In this document: positions 8,909-18,738 of the stretch, one piece after another
Numbering within the stretch: position 1 is the first letter of the stretch
Layout of the letters: every line of letters starts with the position of its first letter
Assembly: GCF_024662015.1 (NCBI RefSeq)
Contig: NZ_CP102480.1
Coordinates: 2,328,501-2,392,500, forward strand
DNA: 64,000 nucleotides
Direction: 5' to 3'
Origin: Nisaea acidiphila
GTDB taxonomy: Bacteria; Pseudomonadota; Alphaproteobacteria; Thalassobaculales; Thalassobaculaceae
The notes under the pieces: generated by a model
What the model was told of the DNA's origin: nothing
The model's input: only the letters and a program-made list of their open reading frames with translations
The model's database searches: none
Position numbers and translations under genes: made by a program

Positions 8909-9406
8909 GTGAGCCAGTCTGGAAATTCAGTAAGGGACAGGGAAGAAGAGCCGCTCTTCGACGCGGTGCTCTATCCGCACCGGAGCCTCTCCCCCACTGG
9001 GTTCCTGATACTGATGCTCGCGATCGCAGCCTGCAGCACCGCAATCGGGATCGTGTTCTGGATCGCCGGCGCCTGGCCGGTGGTCGGCTTCCTCGGGCTC
9101 GATGTCCTGCTGATCTATATCGCCTTCCGGCTCAGCTACCGGGATGCACGGCGCTACGAAACCCTGCACCTGACCCGGGAGCGGCTCTCGGTCGAGCGCT
9201 TCGTGCGCGGCCGGCGGGTGCTGCAGAAAAATCTTCAGCCCTATTGGCTGAATGTTCTGGTGGAGGAGGAGCGCAGCGGCGCGAACCGGCTCATTCTCCG
9301 CAGTCACGGACAGACCCTGGAGATCGGCGCTTTCCTCTCCCCGCCCGAGAAGACGGACCTCGCGGACAATCTGCGATCAGCCCTCGCCGCGTTGCGGCCG
9401 GCCTGA
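8909..9406 (+). CDS. DUF2244 domain membrane protein
   Basis: 165 aa from a GTG start. FDAVLYPHRSLSPTGF near the N-terminus, two membrane segments (about 30-52 and 56-75) and a C-terminal soluble domain with LHLTRERLSVERF match DUF2244 proteins, common in alphaproteobacteria and without assigned function. In many genomes such genes sit near cytochrome oxidase genes; here the neighbours are nth (divergent) and dapB (convergent), which give no functional hint. Confidence 0.85.
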   Translation: MSQSGNSVRDREEEPLFDAVLYPHRSLSPTGFLILMLAIAACSTAIGIVFWIAGAWPVVGFLGLDVLLIYIAFRLSYRDARRYETLHLTRERLSVERFVRGRRVLQKNLQPYWLNVLVEEERSGANRLILRSHGQTLEIGAFLSPPEKTDLADNLRSALAALRPA

Positions 9407-9422
9407 CGGGCCTTTCTTCCGT

Positions 9423-10229
9423 CTAAAGCCCCAAAACGTCCGGCATCGCATAGAGACCCGGCTTGCGGCCAGCGGCCCAGAGCGAAGCCTTGACCGCGCC
9501 CGCGGCGAAAATCTCACGGCTCGCCGCCTTGTGGGTAAGCTCGATCCGCTCGTTCGGGCCAGCGAAAATCACCGTGTGATCGCCCACCACGTCGCCGCCG
9601 CGCAACGTCGCGAAGCCGATCTGCCCGTCTTCCCTGGGTCCGGTCACGCCTTCCCGGGAGAGCACGCCCTTTTCCTCCAGCGTGACCCCGCGCCCCTCCG
9701 CCGCCGCCTTGCCGAGACCCAGCGCGGTGCCGGAGGGGGCATCGACTTTACGGCGGTGATGCATCTCGACTATTTCGATATCGAAACTTTCATCCAGTGC
9801 AGCCGAAACCTTCTTCACCAGATCGAACAGCAGATTGACGCCAAGGCTCATGTTCGGCGCATAGACCAGAGGGATCGACTTTGCCGCCTCCGCGAGGCGG
9901 GCTTCGTCCTCTGCCGTCAGCCCCGTGGTGCCGACCACGAAAGCGGTCCCGCTCTCCGCGGCAAGGCCGGCATGGGCGACGGTCGCCGCGGGCGAGGTGA
10001 AATCGATCACCACGTCGGCTGCGGCGAACACCGTAGCGGCGTCGGAAACGGTTGTTGGACTCTCGGCATCGAACCCACAAAGTTTCGCGATTTCAATACC
10101 TTCTTCCGCACTACCTGGCAAAACAGTACCGCCCGCGAGGGCTGCGTTTGCGGTCTGGTGGACCTGTTTGGCAATCATCCGGCCCATAATTCCGGCGACG
10201 CCCATGATTCCGATCTTCACATTGCCCAT
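9423..10229 (-). CDS. dapB: 4-hydroxy-tetrahydrodipicolinate reductase
   Basis: 268 aa, the usual DapB length. The Rossmann NAD(P)H motif GVAGIMGRM is at 10-18, VVIDFTSPAAT and GTTGL define the substrate cleft, and the signature HHRRKVDAPSGTA (157-169) contains the catalytic His and Lys. It reduces 4-hydroxy-tetrahydrodipicolinate in the lysine/diaminopimelate pathway, which supplies peptidoglycan. It is a single gene between DUF2244 and the divergent PadR-like regulator. The start ATG sits at the conserved N-terminus. Confidence 0.97.
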   Translation of the reverse strand: MGNVKIGIMGVAGIMGRMIAKQVHQTANAALAGGTVLPGSAEEGIEIAKLCGFDAESPTTVSDAATVFAAADVVIDFTSPAATVAHAGLAAESGTAFVVGTTGLTAEDEARLAEAAKSIPLVYAPNMSLGVNLLFDLVKKVSAALDESFDIEIVEMHHRRKVDAPSGTALGLGKAAAEGRGVTLEEKGVLSREGVTGPREDGQIGFATLRGGDVVGDHTVIFAGPNERIELTHKAASREIFAAGAVKASLWAAGRKPGLYAMPDVLGL

Positions 10230-10375
10230 CGCGGGCCCTCCCCAGCCTTCCAGCGGTCGAGATACAGGCGTAGCCCGCTTTTCCGGGCCTGTCGAGACCG
10301 CAAGGGCGAGCGCGGGAAATTCCTTCCACGAGGTCTCGATTTTCCGGTCTCTGTATGATATATCGAGCTGAGAAT

Positions 10376-10915
10376 ATGTTTGAAATCAGTCATATTATCC
10401 TTGGCGCACTTGTGAAAGGTCCGGCGAACGGCTACCAGATCCGGCGCCGCATCAACACCGATTTCGCGCACTTCCAGTCGGTCAGCACTGGTGCGCTCTA
10501 CCCTGCGCTCGCAAAACTGAAAGCCCGCGGCGCGGTGATCGAGGTCGGAGCCCCGACACAGTCTCTGGAACAGCGAAACTTCGAAATCACCGATCTCGGA
10601 CGCGATGAACTCCGGCGGCAGGTCGAAATGTCCGGTTCCGGGGAACGGCTGAAGTCCGATTTCCTCGCCGCCGTGAATTTCGCCGATCTCGCCGGACCGG
10701 ACGAGGTCGAGCGACTGCTGGAGGAGCGTGTCGGCGTCCTGAACCAGGAGATCCGGTCGCTGCTGGCCTTACCGCTGCGGGACATGTCCAATACCGAGCG
10801 CTTCACGGTACGATACGCATTGGCAGTACGCCGCGCCGCTCTGGAGTTCCTGCGTCACGAGGGTCGTGCCATCGTAACGGCGATTGATATAGAATCAAGA
10901 AAATCAATAAGTTAA
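10376..10915 (+). CDS. PadR-family transcriptional regulator
   Basis: 179 aa from the ATG at 10376 (GAGCTGAG upstream); an ATG at 10355 would add seven residues. The N-terminal winged helix starts FEISHIILGALVKGPANGYQI and contains SVSTGALYPALAKLKARG, the recognition helix of PadR regulators. A helical C-terminal dimerisation domain (PadR/Vir type) follows. PadR proteins usually repress a nearby gene and their own. No obvious target is adjacent except divergent dapB across about 146 nt. A small inverted repeat (10921-10937) follows the stop. Confidence 0.85.
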   Translation: MFEISHIILGALVKGPANGYQIRRRINTDFAHFQSVSTGALYPALAKLKARGAVIEVGAPTQSLEQRNFEITDLGRDELRRQVEMSGSGERLKSDFLAAVNFADLAGPDEVERLLEERVGVLNQEIRSLLALPLRDMSNTERFTVRYALAVRRAALEFLRHEGRAIVTAIDIESRKSIS

Positions 10916-10998
10916 TAGAGGCATACCGGTAGTATGCTCCGGCTTCTCCATGGTCCGCGAGATCCCTGTCGCTATCGTTGTGCTACCGGGTTCAGCAC

Positions 10999-11024
10999 AA
11001 AAAACGCCGGCCTAAGGGCCGGCG
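10999..11024 (-). terminator. Rho-independent terminator of dnaJ
   Basis: On the minus strand an 8-bp GC stem (CGCCGGCC / GGCCGGCG) with a 4-nt loop is followed by six T. It lies 31 nt past the dnaJ stop, a standard intrinsic terminator ending the dnaK-dnaJ transcript. Confidence 0.9.
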
Positions 11025-11055
11025 TCGTCGGTTCAGGATAAGACGGAAAGAGCCG

Positions 11056-12183
11056 TCACTCCCGCAAGTCGTCCCAGAGTTCCTTCACCCGATCGAAAAA
11101 TCCGGCCGATTGCGGACTGGTCTTCTCATTCTGCTCGCCGGCGAATTCCTCGAGCAGCTCGCGTTGCTTCTTGGTGAGGTTCACCGGGGTCTCGACCGCG
11201 ACTTCCACATACTGGTCGCCGCGGGCCGGGCTGCGCAGAACCGACATGCCCTTGCCCTTGAGGCGGAACTGCTTGCCGCTCTGGGTGCCGGAGGTAACGT
11301 TGATACGGGCACGGCCGCCCTCGATGGTCGGCACCTCGATCTGGCCGCCGAGCGCCGCCGTCGTCATCGGCAACGGGACGCGGCAATAGATGTCGGCCCC
11401 GTCCCGCTTGAAGATCGGATGTTCCGCGATCGTGAGAAAGAGATAGAGATCGCCCGGCGGGGTGCCGCGCGGGCCTGCTTCGCCCTCGCCGCTGAGCCGG
11501 ATCCGCGTGCCGTCCTCGACGCCGGCCGGAATATTGACCGACAGCGTCTTTTCCTTCTGGGTCCGGCCGGTCCCGCCGCAATTCTTGCACGGCTTCTCGA
11601 TCCGCGTGCCGTTGCCGCCGCAATGGGGACAGGTGCGTTCGATCGTGAAAAAGCCCTGCTGGGCCCGGACCTTGCCGTGCCCCTGGCAGGTCGTGCAGGT
11701 GACCGGCTCGGACCCCTTTTCGGCGCCTGAGCCGTTGCATTCCTCGCACTGGACGGAACTCGGTATGTGGATCTCGGCCTGTTTGCCCTTGAAGGCCTCT
11801 TCAAGCGTGATCGCCATATTGTAGCGCAGGTCGGAACCGCGCCGGCTTGCGCCGCGCCGTCCGCCCATGAAGTCGCCGAACATCTCGTCGAAGATATCGG
11901 CGAAACCGCCGAAGCCCGCACCGCCGAAACCGGCGCCGCCACCGCCGCCCATGCCGCCCTCGAAAGCATCATGGCCGAAACGGTCATAGGCCGCACGCTT
12001 CTGCTCATCCTTCAGGACGTCATAGGCCTCGTTCAGTTCCTTGAACTTGGCTTCGGCTTCGGGATTGTCTGGATTGCGGTCCGGGTGATACTGCATCGCG
12101 AGCTTGCGATAGGCGGATTTCATTTCCGCGTCCGAAGCGCCGCGCTGGACCCCCAGAACTTCGTAATAGTCTCTTTTTGCCAT
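11056..12183 (-). CDS. dnaJ: Chaperone protein DnaJ
   Basis: 375 aa type I J-protein. J-domain 1-70 with HPD at 33-35; Gly/Phe-rich stretch about 76-110; four CXXCXGXG-type zinc motifs starting at Cys146, Cys163, Cys185 and Cys199; then the substrate-binding C-terminal domains. It delivers unfolded clients to DnaK and stimulates its ATPase. It follows dnaK by 125 nt on the same strand and is followed by an intrinsic terminator. Confidence 0.98.
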   Translation of the reverse strand: MAKRDYYEVLGVQRGASDAEMKSAYRKLAMQYHPDRNPDNPEAEAKFKELNEAYDVLKDEQKRAAYDRFGHDAFEGGMGGGGGAGFGGAGFGGFADIFDEMFGDFMGGRRGASRRGSDLRYNMAITLEEAFKGKQAEIHIPSSVQCEECNGSGAEKGSEPVTCTTCQGHGKVRAQQGFFTIERTCPHCGGNGTRIEKPCKNCGGTGRTQKEKTLSVNIPAGVEDGTRIRLSGEGEAGPRGTPPGDLYLFLTIAEHPIFKRDGADIYCRVPLPMTTAALGGQIEVPTIEGGRARINVTSGTQSGKQFRLKGKGMSVLRSPARGDQYVEVAVETPVNLTKKQRELLEEFAGEQNEKTSPQSAGFFDRVKELWDDLRE

Positions 12184-12308
12184 AGCGCGTCATCGTCCCC
12201 GCAACGGTGTCGGCAGTCCGGCAATGTTATGAGCCGCCTGCCTTTCCGGATCGGAACCGGGCGAAGGGAACCGAATGGTCATCGGCCCCTCCGCCCGAAC
12301 CGTTGGGA

Positions 12309-14261
12309 TCAGGCGGACTTGTTGTCGCGGTTCTGATCGTCGACTTCCTCGAAATCCGCGTCGACCACGTCGTCGCTGGACGCGCTGCCCTCGCCGCCGC
12401 CGGAGCCGCCCGCATCGCCGCCCATGTCCGGGCCGGCTTCGCCGCCGGCAGCATCCTGCTGCGCCTTGTACATCGCTTCGCCGAGCTTCATCGAGGCCTG
12501 CTGGAGCGCTTCCATCTTGGCCTTGATCTCAGCGCCGTCCTCGCCTTCCATCGCGGTGCGCAGGGCGGTCATGTGCTCGTCGATCTCGCGCCGGTCCTCC
12601 TCGGAGATCTTGTCCCCGTGGTCGGCCAGCATCTTCTCGGTGCCGTGGATCGCGGCATCGGCCTGGTTCTTGGTTTCCACCAGCTCGCGCCGGGCCTTGT
12701 CGCTTTCGGAGTTGGCTTCCGCTTCCTGGACCATCCGCTCGATATCGTCGTCGGAGAGACCGCCGGAGGCCTGGATGCGAATCTGCTGCTCCTTGCCGGT
12801 CGCCTTGTCCTTGGCCGAAACATTGACGATGCCGTTGGCATCGATGTCGAAGGTGACCTCGATCTGCGGCACGCCGCGCGGTGCGCCCGGGATACCGACC
12901 AGATCGAACTGGCCGAGGATCTTGTTGTCCGCCGCCATCTCGCGTTCGCCCTGGAACACCCGGATGGTCACCGCCGTCTGGTTGTCCTCGGCGGTGGAGA
13001 AGGTCTGACTCTTCTTCGTCGGGATCGTCGTGTTCCGGTCGATCAGGCGGGTGAAGACACCGCCCAGGGTCTCGATGCCGAGCGACAGCGGGGTCACGTC
13101 GAGCAGCAGGACATCCTTGACGTCGCCCTTCAGCACGCCGGCCTGGATCGCCGCGCCGAGCGCCACGACCTCGTCCGGGTTCACGCCGCGATGCGGCTCA
13201 CGGCCGAAGAAGTCCTTCACCGTTTCGGCGATTTTCGGCATCCGCGTCATGCCACCGACCAGGATAACTTCGTCGATCTCGCCGGCACTGACGCCCGCAT
13301 CCTTGAGCGCTGCCTTGCACGGATCGACCGTCCGCTGCACCAGATCGTCCACCAGCGCCTCGAGTTTGGCCCGGGTCAGCTTGATGTTGAGGTGCTTCGG
13401 ACCGGACTGGTCCGCGGTGATGAAGGGAAGGTTCACTTCGGTCTGCATCGAGCTGGAGAGCTCGATCTTGGCCTTCTCGCCGGCTTCCTTCAGACGCTGC
13501 AGGGCAAGCTTGTCCTGGCGCAGATCGATGGTGTTCTCTTTCTTGAACTCGTCCGCGAGATAATCGATGACGCGCTGGTCGAAATCCTCACCGCCGAGGA
13601 AGGTGTCGCCGTTGGTGGATTTCACCTCGAACACGCCGTCGCCGATCTCCAGAATCGAGACGTCGAAGGTACCGCCGCCGAGGTCATAGACCGCGATGGT
13701 ACCGGTGTTCTTCTTGTCGAGGCCGTAGGCCAGCGCGGCCGCGGTCGGCTCGTTGATAATGCGCAGCACTTCAAGGCCCGCGATCTTACCGGCATCCTTG
13801 GTCGCCTGGCGCTGGGCGTCGTTGAAGTAAGCCGGGACGGTGATCACCGCCTGGTCGACCGTGTCGCCGAGATAGGCTTCCGCGTCTTCCTTCAGCTTGC
13901 GCAGGGTGAAGCTGGACACCTGACTCGGGCTGTATTTCTCACCCCGCGCCTCGACCCACGCATCGCCGTTCTCGCCGGCGACGACCTTATAAGGGACAAG
14001 ATCGTTGAAGCGCTTGGAGGCCTTGTCGTCGAAGCGGCGGCCGATCAGGCGCTTGATCGCGAAAAGGGTGTTTTCCGGGTTCGTAACCGCCTGGCGCTTC
14101 GCGGCCTGGCCGACGAGCCGTTCGCCGCTTTCGGCGAAAGCCACCATCGACGGCGTCGTGCGCGCGCCCTCGGCGTTCTCAATCACTTTCGCGTCCTTGC
14201 CGTCCATGAACGCGATACAGGAATTGGTCGTTCCCAGGTCGATACCGATAACTTTGCTCAT
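12309..14261 (-). CDS. dnaK: Chaperone protein DnaK (Hsp70)
   Basis: 650 aa from the ATG at 14261, preceded by GAGGAAAAC. It has an Hsp70 nucleotide-binding domain with [11 protein letters not shown] and [14 protein letters not shown], the linker [19 protein letters not shown], a substrate-binding domain, and the acidic tail ending in Asp-Phe-Glu-Glu-Val-Asp. Hydrolyses ATP while binding unfolded peptides; works with DnaJ and GrpE, both in this window. A promoter candidate lies about 85-110 nt upstream. The opposite strand contains a very long open frame that is only a shadow of this gene. Confidence 0.99.
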   Translation of the reverse strand: MSKVIGIDLGTTNSCIAFMDGKDAKVIENAEGARTTPSMVAFAESGERLVGQAAKRQAVTNPENTLFAIKRLIGRRFDDKASKRFNDLVPYKVVAGENGDAWVEARGEKYSPSQVSSFTLRKLKEDAEAYLGDTVDQAVITVPAYFNDAQRQATKDAGKIAGLEVLRIINEPTAAALAYGLDKKNTGTIAVYDLGGGTFDVSILEIGDGVFEVKSTNGDTFLGGEDFDQRVIDYLADEFKKENTIDLRQDKLALQRLKEAGEKAKIELSSSMQTEVNLPFITADQSGPKHLNIKLTRAKLEALVDDLVQRTVDPCKAALKDAGVSAGEIDEVILVGGMTRMPKIAETVKDFFGREPHRGVNPDEVVALGAAIQAGVLKGDVKDVLLLDVTPLSLGIETLGGVFTRLIDRNTTIPTKKSQTFSTAEDNQTAVTIRVFQGEREMAADNKILGQFDLVGIPGAPRGVPQIEVTFDIDANGIVNVSAKDKATGKEQQIRIQASGGLSDDDIERMVQEAEANSESDKARRELVETKNQADAAIHGTEKMLADHGDKISEEDRREIDEHMTALRTAMEGEDGAEIKAKMEALQQASMKLGEAMYKAQQDAAGGEAGPDMGGDAGGSGGGEGSASSDDVVDADFEEVDDQNRDNKSA

Positions 14262-14343
14262 GTTTTCCTCGTCTTTCAGCAAACGCCGACGGCCTCCTCG
14301 AAGCGCCGTCCCCGTTCCCGATTGGTTCGTTCAAGCCATCCGC

Positions 14344-14372
14344 TATATAGGCTTGGTGTGGCCGCGCTGCAA
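14344..14372 (-). promoter_or_regulatory. Candidate dnaK promoter
   Basis: On the minus strand TTGCAG (14372-14367) and TATATA (14349-14344) are separated by 17 nt, an ideal spacing. The context CTTG...CCTATATAG also resembles alphaproteobacterial heat-shock (RpoH) promoters, though the CTTG element is further away than usual. The predicted transcript would have a leader of about 75 nt before the dnaK ATG. Which sigma factor uses it is not decided by sequence. Confidence 0.45.
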
Positions 14373-14440
14373 CCAAGTGGAATAGGATTCCGCTGCTCAG
14401 GAGCCGCAAAAACGCTCATTTTTCGGGAATCGGCGCCGCA

Positions 14441-15331
14441 ATGATCATTTCCGCCAGCTATCGCACCGACATTCCGGCCTTCTATAGCGACTGGCTGCAG
14501 GCGCGAATTGCCGCCGGCTCTGCGGTCGTGCGCAATCCTTATGGCGGCAAACCCTCGCGGGTGAGCCTCCGGCCCGAGGACGTGGACGGGTATGTATTCT
14601 GGACCCGCAATGCCCGGCCGGCACACGGTATCTTCGATGCCCTGGCGGCAGCCGGCATCCCCTTCGTGATCCAGTATACGGTGACCGGCTATCCAAAAGC
14701 GCTGGAGCAGAGCGTGCCGCCGCTCAAGGCCGCGATCGGCGATATCGTTGCTCTCTCGCAACGGTTTGGCCCGCGCGCTGTCGTCTGGCGCTACGATCCG
14801 GTCTTCTGGTCCAGTCTGACGCCGCCCGATTTTCACCGCGAACAGGTTGCCGGGCTGACGAAGGCGCTCCGCGGATGCGTCGACGAAGCAACGTTCTCGG
14901 CGGCGCACATCTATCGCAAGAGCCGGCGCAACACCGAGGAAAGCGCGCGGCACAGCGGCTTCACCTGGCGGGATCCGGGCCCGGAGGAAAAAGCCGCCTT
15001 GCTCGCAGAACTCGGCGCGATCGCGGCCGATGCTGGCCTGAAGCCGACGCTCTGCTGCCAGACCGACTTGCTCGGCGGCGCCCTGGAGCCCGCCCGCTGC
15101 ATCGACGCCGAGCGACTCGCCGACATTGCCGGCCGGCCATTCAAAGCGCGGCAGAAAGGGAACCGGCCCGGCTGCCTCTGTGCGGAATCCCGGGATATCG
15201 GCAGCTATGACAGCTGTCCGCACGGATGTGTCTATTGCTATGCGGTGGAGCGGCGGGAGCGGGCAAAGACCGCCCTGAAGCGCCACGATCCGGCAGGCGA
15301 GGCGCTCCTGCCCCTCGACCCGGCCGTCTGA
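14441..15331 (+). CDS. DUF1848 family protein with C-terminal cysteine cluster
   Basis: 296 aa. The N-terminus MIISASYRTDIPAFYSDW, the central VVWRYDPVFWS and the C-terminal CLCAESRDIGSYDSCPHGC with YCYA following are diagnostic of DUF1848. The C-terminal Cys259-X3-Cys263-X2-Cys266 has the spacing of a radical-SAM iron-sulfur site, but it is at the end of the protein rather than the start; Cys245, Cys247, the Cys205-Cys206 pair and Cys220 could bind a further metal. No function is established. It is divergent from dnaK with 179 nt between and converges on grpE with 11 nt between. Confidence 0.88.
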   Translation: MIISASYRTDIPAFYSDWLQARIAAGSAVVRNPYGGKPSRVSLRPEDVDGYVFWTRNARPAHGIFDALAAAGIPFVIQYTVTGYPKALEQSVPPLKAAIGDIVALSQRFGPRAVVWRYDPVFWSSLTPPDFHREQVAGLTKALRGCVDEATFSAAHIYRKSRRNTEESARHSGFTWRDPGPEEKAALLAELGAIAADAGLKPTLCCQTDLLGGALEPARCIDAERLADIAGRPFKARQKGNRPGCLCAESRDIGSYDSCPHGCVYCYAVERRERAKTALKRHDPAGEALLPLDPAV

Positions 15332-15342
15332 TCCGAAAGCGC

Positions 15343-15984
15343 TCAGGCCGTCGTGTCGACGCTGTCCTGCTTCTCTTCCGGGCTCTTGGAAACACCCACC
15401 ATCGCGGCGCGCAGCAGACGATCCTGCAGGACGTAACCCGGCTGCATAACCTGGACGACCGTGCCCGGCTCGCTCTTCGCGTCCGGCACCTCGAACATCG
15501 CCTGGTGCAGGTTGTAGTCGAACTTCTCTCCGAGCGGCTCGATCTTGCGGATGCCGTGCTTCTCGAAGACGCCGAGCATTTCCTTCTCGGTCATCTCGAT
15601 GCCGATAACGAGGTTCTTCAGCGTGATGTCCAGCTCGTCCCGGTCTTCCGGCGCGGATTCCAGCGCCCGGCGGAGATTGTCCGAAGCGCTCAGCAGATCG
15701 CGCGCGAAATCCGTGATCGCGAACTTGCGCGCCTGGGCAATGTCCCGCTCCGCGCGCTTACGCGTGTTATCGAGCTCGGCAAGCGTCCGCATCAGCTGCT
15801 CCCGGAGCTGCTGCGCTTCATCCTCGGCCCCGCCTTCGTCGGCGTCGTCCTCGGCGTCCCGGTTGGCGGCCTCGCCCATCAGCGCGTCCATGTCGAGAAT
15901 GCCGTCGTCCGGATTGACAAGCGGCTCGTCGCCCGACGCGTCCTGGTTGGCTTGTTGCTCGTTTTTCTTGTCTTCATCGGCCAT
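15343..15984 (-). CDS. grpE: Nucleotide exchange factor GrpE
   Basis: 213 aa from the ATG at 15984 (the frame runs upstream to 16056 without support). An acidic, low-complexity N-terminus (1-65) is followed by a long coiled coil (about 70-115, with LREQLMRTLAELDNTRKRAE) and the GrpE beta domain ending ALVRAAMVGVS-like as LLRAAMVGVSKSP. It releases ADP from DnaK. It lies 134 nt downstream of hrcA on the same strand, the usual hrcA-grpE order. Confidence 0.97.
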   Translation of the reverse strand: MADEDKKNEQQANQDASGDEPLVNPDDGILDMDALMGEAANRDAEDDADEGGAEDEAQQLREQLMRTLAELDNTRKRAERDIAQARKFAITDFARDLLSASDNLRRALESAPEDRDELDITLKNLVIGIEMTEKEMLGVFEKHGIRKIEPLGEKFDYNLHQAMFEVPDAKSEPGTVVQVMQPGYVLQDRLLRAAMVGVSKSPEEKQDSVDTTA

Positions 15985-16118
15985 CGGTCTGGCTCTTTCC
16001 CGTCTACAGATCCTGAAAGTCAGGCCCAAATGTGGGCGGCCGGAACGGGAAATCAATCATTCCGGGCCCGGAGCGCCTGCTTTAGCGCGCCTCGGCGCAC
16101 GGATCAACGCCCGTCTGG

Positions 16119-17171
16119 TCAACCGATGACGCGACCGATCAGTCGAGCCGTGTAGTCGACCATGGGAATGATACGGGCATAGTTCATGCGCGTTGGGCCG
16201 ATCACCCCGATCGCGCCGACCACCCGCTTCTTTGTATCGCGATAGGGCGAAAGGATCATCGAGCAGCCGGTATGCTCGAAGAGCTGGTTCTCGGCCCCGA
16301 TGAAGATTTGGACGCCGTCGGCATCGCCCGTGGCCTGCAGAAGCTTGAGCATTCCCTGCTTCTGCTCCAGCTGGTCGAACAGCAGCCGGATCCGCTCCAG
16401 ATCCTCGACCGCGGTGACATCCTCCAGCAACCGCGACTGGCCGCGGACAATGAGCGACCCGTCGTCCGGGCCGCCGGAAAGCAGCGCGAGCCCGTCCTCG
16501 ACCACACGGGCGGTCAGCCCGTCCAGCTCGATCTTGCGCTGATCGATCTCCGCCTTGATGTCCCGCAGCGCCTGATCGAGGGAAGCGCCGTGAAAGCGGG
16601 TATTGAGGAAATTGGTCGCCTGGACCAAAGCCGAGGCTGGCAGATCAACGGGCAGTTCGATGACCCGGTTTTCCACCAGACCGAGCTCGTTCACCAGCAC
16701 GACAAGCGCCCGACCGGCGGCGAGCGGGACGAATTCGATATGGCGCAGCGAGGGCTCGGATTTTGGAGAGATCACGAGACCCGCGCAAGCGGACAATCCG
16801 GCCAGCGCGCGCGTCGCCTCGTCGAGCACCTCGTCATAGCCGCGGCCGCTCGCCCCGAGCAGGGAGTCGATCTTGACCCGCTCGTCCTCGGAAAGGTCCC
16901 CGCCGATCTCGAGAAGGCCGTCTACCACGATCCGCAAACCGCGCTCGGTCGGCAGCCGCCCGGCCGAAGTATGCGGGGCGTAGAGCAGCCCCGCCTCCTC
17001 GAGATCCGCCATCACGTTGCGGATGGTGGCAGGGGACAGCACCTCGCCGAGACGTCTGGAAATGGTGCGGGAGCCGATCGGCTCCCCGGTTTCCACATAA
17101 GTGTCGACAATCTGCTGCAGGATTTCCCGCGAACGGGCGTTCAGCGCCCCGATGCCTAACATATGTTCCAT
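16119..17171 (-). CDS. hrcA: Heat-inducible transcription repressor HrcA
   Basis: 350 aa from the ATG at 17171; ATG 17162 is an alternative and neither has a strong ribosome site. The N-terminal winged helix has [20 protein letters not shown] and [19 protein letters not shown], the classic HrcA DNA-binding part; the GAF-like C-terminal domain ends [19 protein letters not shown]. HrcA binds CIRCE elements and represses class I heat-shock genes, usually groESL. I see no CIRCE element in front of hrcA, grpE or dnaK here, so its targets are likely elsewhere. Divergent from rph. Confidence 0.97.
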   Translation of the reverse strand: MEHMLGIGALNARSREILQQIVDTYVETGEPIGSRTISRRLGEVLSPATIRNVMADLEEAGLLYAPHTSAGRLPTERGLRIVVDGLLEIGGDLSEDERVKIDSLLGASGRGYDEVLDEATRALAGLSACAGLVISPKSEPSLRHIEFVPLAAGRALVVLVNELGLVENRVIELPVDLPASALVQATNFLNTRFHGASLDQALRDIKAEIDQRKIELDGLTARVVEDGLALLSGGPDDGSLIVRGQSRLLEDVTAVEDLERIRLLFDQLEQKQGMLKLLQATGDADGVQIFIGAENQLFEHTGCSMILSPYRDTKKRVVGAIGVIGPTRMNYARIIPMVDYTARLIGRVIG

Positions 17172-17366
17172 GAGGAAAAATTTAGGCAGCACCCGTCGCA
17201 GCGTCAATCCGCCACGATGCCGAAGCTCAAGCCTCCGCCTCCGGCAAAGCGATGGACGCACCGGATCGCCGATAGTAGGTTGCGCGCGATTTCACAGAGA
17301 GATGCAAATGACCGGACACTTTCCGCACGGTGCGGACACTCGCGGTCATTCGAAAAGGAGACCTCC

Positions 17367-18092
17367 ATGGCCGCCGACCGCCCCTCGGGCCGCAATGCCG
17401 ACAAGATGCGCGACGTCAGTCTCGAGCCGGGTTTCGCCAAATATGCCGAGGGATCCTGCCTCGCCAGATTCGGCGATACCCACGTGCTCTGCACCGCCTC
17501 GATCGAGGACCGCGTACCGCCGTTCCTGCGCAATTCCGGCAGCGGCTGGGTAACCGCGGAATACGGCATGCTACCGCGTTCGACCCACACGCGGACCGAC
17601 CGCGAAGCCGCACGCGGCAAGCAGAGCGGCCGCACCCAGGAAATCCAGCGCCTGATCGGACGCTCCCTGCGCGCCGTGACGGACCTGAAGGCGATGGGCG
17701 AACGGCAGATCAAGGTCGATTGCGACGTGCTGCAAGCCGACGGCGGCACCCGGACCGCCTCCATCACCGGTTCTTTCGTCGCCCTCCATCTCGCATTCCA
17801 GAAACTGGTCCAGCTCGGCACCCTGCCGTCGGTCCCGCTGATCGACCATGTCGCCGCCGTTTCCTGCGGCATTTACAAGGGCACGCCGGTACTGGATCTC
17901 GATTATGCCGAGGATTCGAGCGCCGAGGCGGACGCGAATTTCGTGCTGACCGGCCGCGCCGGGATCGTCGAGATCCAGGCCACGGCGGAGGAGGATCCTT
18001 TCGGAGACGAACCGTTCTTCGAGATGCTCAAGCTCGCACGGGCCGGCATCGCGGAACTGGTCGACCTGCAGAAGACAGCGATCGGAGGCTGA
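17367..18092 (+). CDS. rph: Ribonuclease PH
   Basis: 241 aa from the ATG at 17367, which has an AAGGAG six nucleotides upstream; the frame extends back to 17163 without support. [34 protein letters not shown], and [18 protein letters not shown] are signature parts of this phosphate-dependent 3'-5' exoribonuclease, which trims tRNA 3' ends. It starts a tight run with rdgB (3 nt gap) and hemW (7 nt gap). The rph/hrcA divergent pair is typical of alphaproteobacteria. Confidence 0.97.
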   Translation: MAADRPSGRNADKMRDVSLEPGFAKYAEGSCLARFGDTHVLCTASIEDRVPPFLRNSGSGWVTAEYGMLPRSTHTRTDREAARGKQSGRTQEIQRLIGRSLRAVTDLKAMGERQIKVDCDVLQADGGTRTASITGSFVALHLAFQKLVQLGTLPSVPLIDHVAAVSCGIYKGTPVLDLDYAEDSSAEADANFVLTGRAGIVEIQATAEEDPFGDEPFFEMLKLARAGIAELVDLQKTAIGG

Positions 18093-18095
18093 TCC

Positions 18096-18731
18096 ATGGG
18101 CCGCGCCTTCACGGAGAAAAAGCTGGTCATCGCCAGCCACAATCAGGGCAAGGTCCGTGAAATCCGCGATCTGGTCGGGCCGCTCGGCATCGAGGTGGTC
18201 TCCGCGGGAGAACTCGACCTTCCGGAACCGGAAGAGACCGGCACCACCTATATCGAGAATGCGGAACTGAAGGCGCGCGCCGCGGCCGAAGGATCGGGCC
18301 TTCCGTGCCTTGCCGACGATTCAGGTCTCAGCGTCACCGCGCTGGACGGCGATCCCGGGATCTATTCGGCACGCTGGGCCGGGCCGGGAAAGGATTTCTC
18401 CCTCGCGATGCGCAAGGTCGAGGATGCGCTCCGCGAGAAGGCGGCCGCCGGCAATCCGGACCGCTCCGCCGCCTTCGTCTGCGCGCTGACGATCTGCTGG
18501 CCGGACGGGCACACCGAATCCGTCGAGGGCCGTGTCCACGGCGATCTGGTCTGGCCGCCGCGCGGCGAAAACGGCTTCGGCTACGATCCGATGTTCGTGC
18601 CCGAAGGCCATGACCGGACCTTCGGCGAGGTCGATTCGGATTGGAAACATTCCGTCAGTCACCGGGCCATCGCTTTCGAGAAGCTGCTCGAACTGGTCGG
18701 CCTGGACCGCCGTTCCGCCAAGGCCGGCTAG
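18096..18731 (+). CDS. rdgB: dITP/XTP pyrophosphatase RdgB (Ham1 family)
   Basis: 211 aa. The N-terminal [10 protein letters not shown] nucleotide-binding motif, [12 protein letters not shown], and [20 protein letters not shown] with catalytic Asp residues identify the Ham1/RdgB family; [13 protein letters not shown] is the second signature. It hydrolyses non-canonical purine triphosphates (ITP, dITP, XTP) and keeps them out of DNA and RNA. It sits 3 nt after rph and is probably cotranscribed with it. Confidence 0.97.
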   Translation: MGRAFTEKKLVIASHNQGKVREIRDLVGPLGIEVVSAGELDLPEPEETGTTYIENAELKARAAAEGSGLPCLADDSGLSVTALDGDPGIYSARWAGPGKDFSLAMRKVEDALREKAAAGNPDRSAAFVCALTICWPDGHTESVEGRVHGDLVWPPRGENGFGYDPMFVPEGHDRTFGEVDSDWKHSVSHRAIAFEKLLELVGLDRRSAKAG

Positions 18732-18738
18732 GGTCCAG

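Noticed and set aside
10921-10937. Small inverted repeat GCATAC/GTATGC after the PadR gene
   Set aside because: Six-bp stem with no T-run; too weak to call a terminator or operator.
12207-14444. Very long open frame (745 codons) on the plus strand opposite dnaK
   Set aside because: Entirely antisense to a perfect dnaK; long antisense frames are common in GC-rich genes with strong codon bias. Its translation shows no known domain.
17172-17366. Searched for a CIRCE element or riboswitch in the hrcA-rph gap
   Set aside because: No 9-nt inverted repeat with the TTAGCACTC pattern and no conserved aptamer-like structure was seen.
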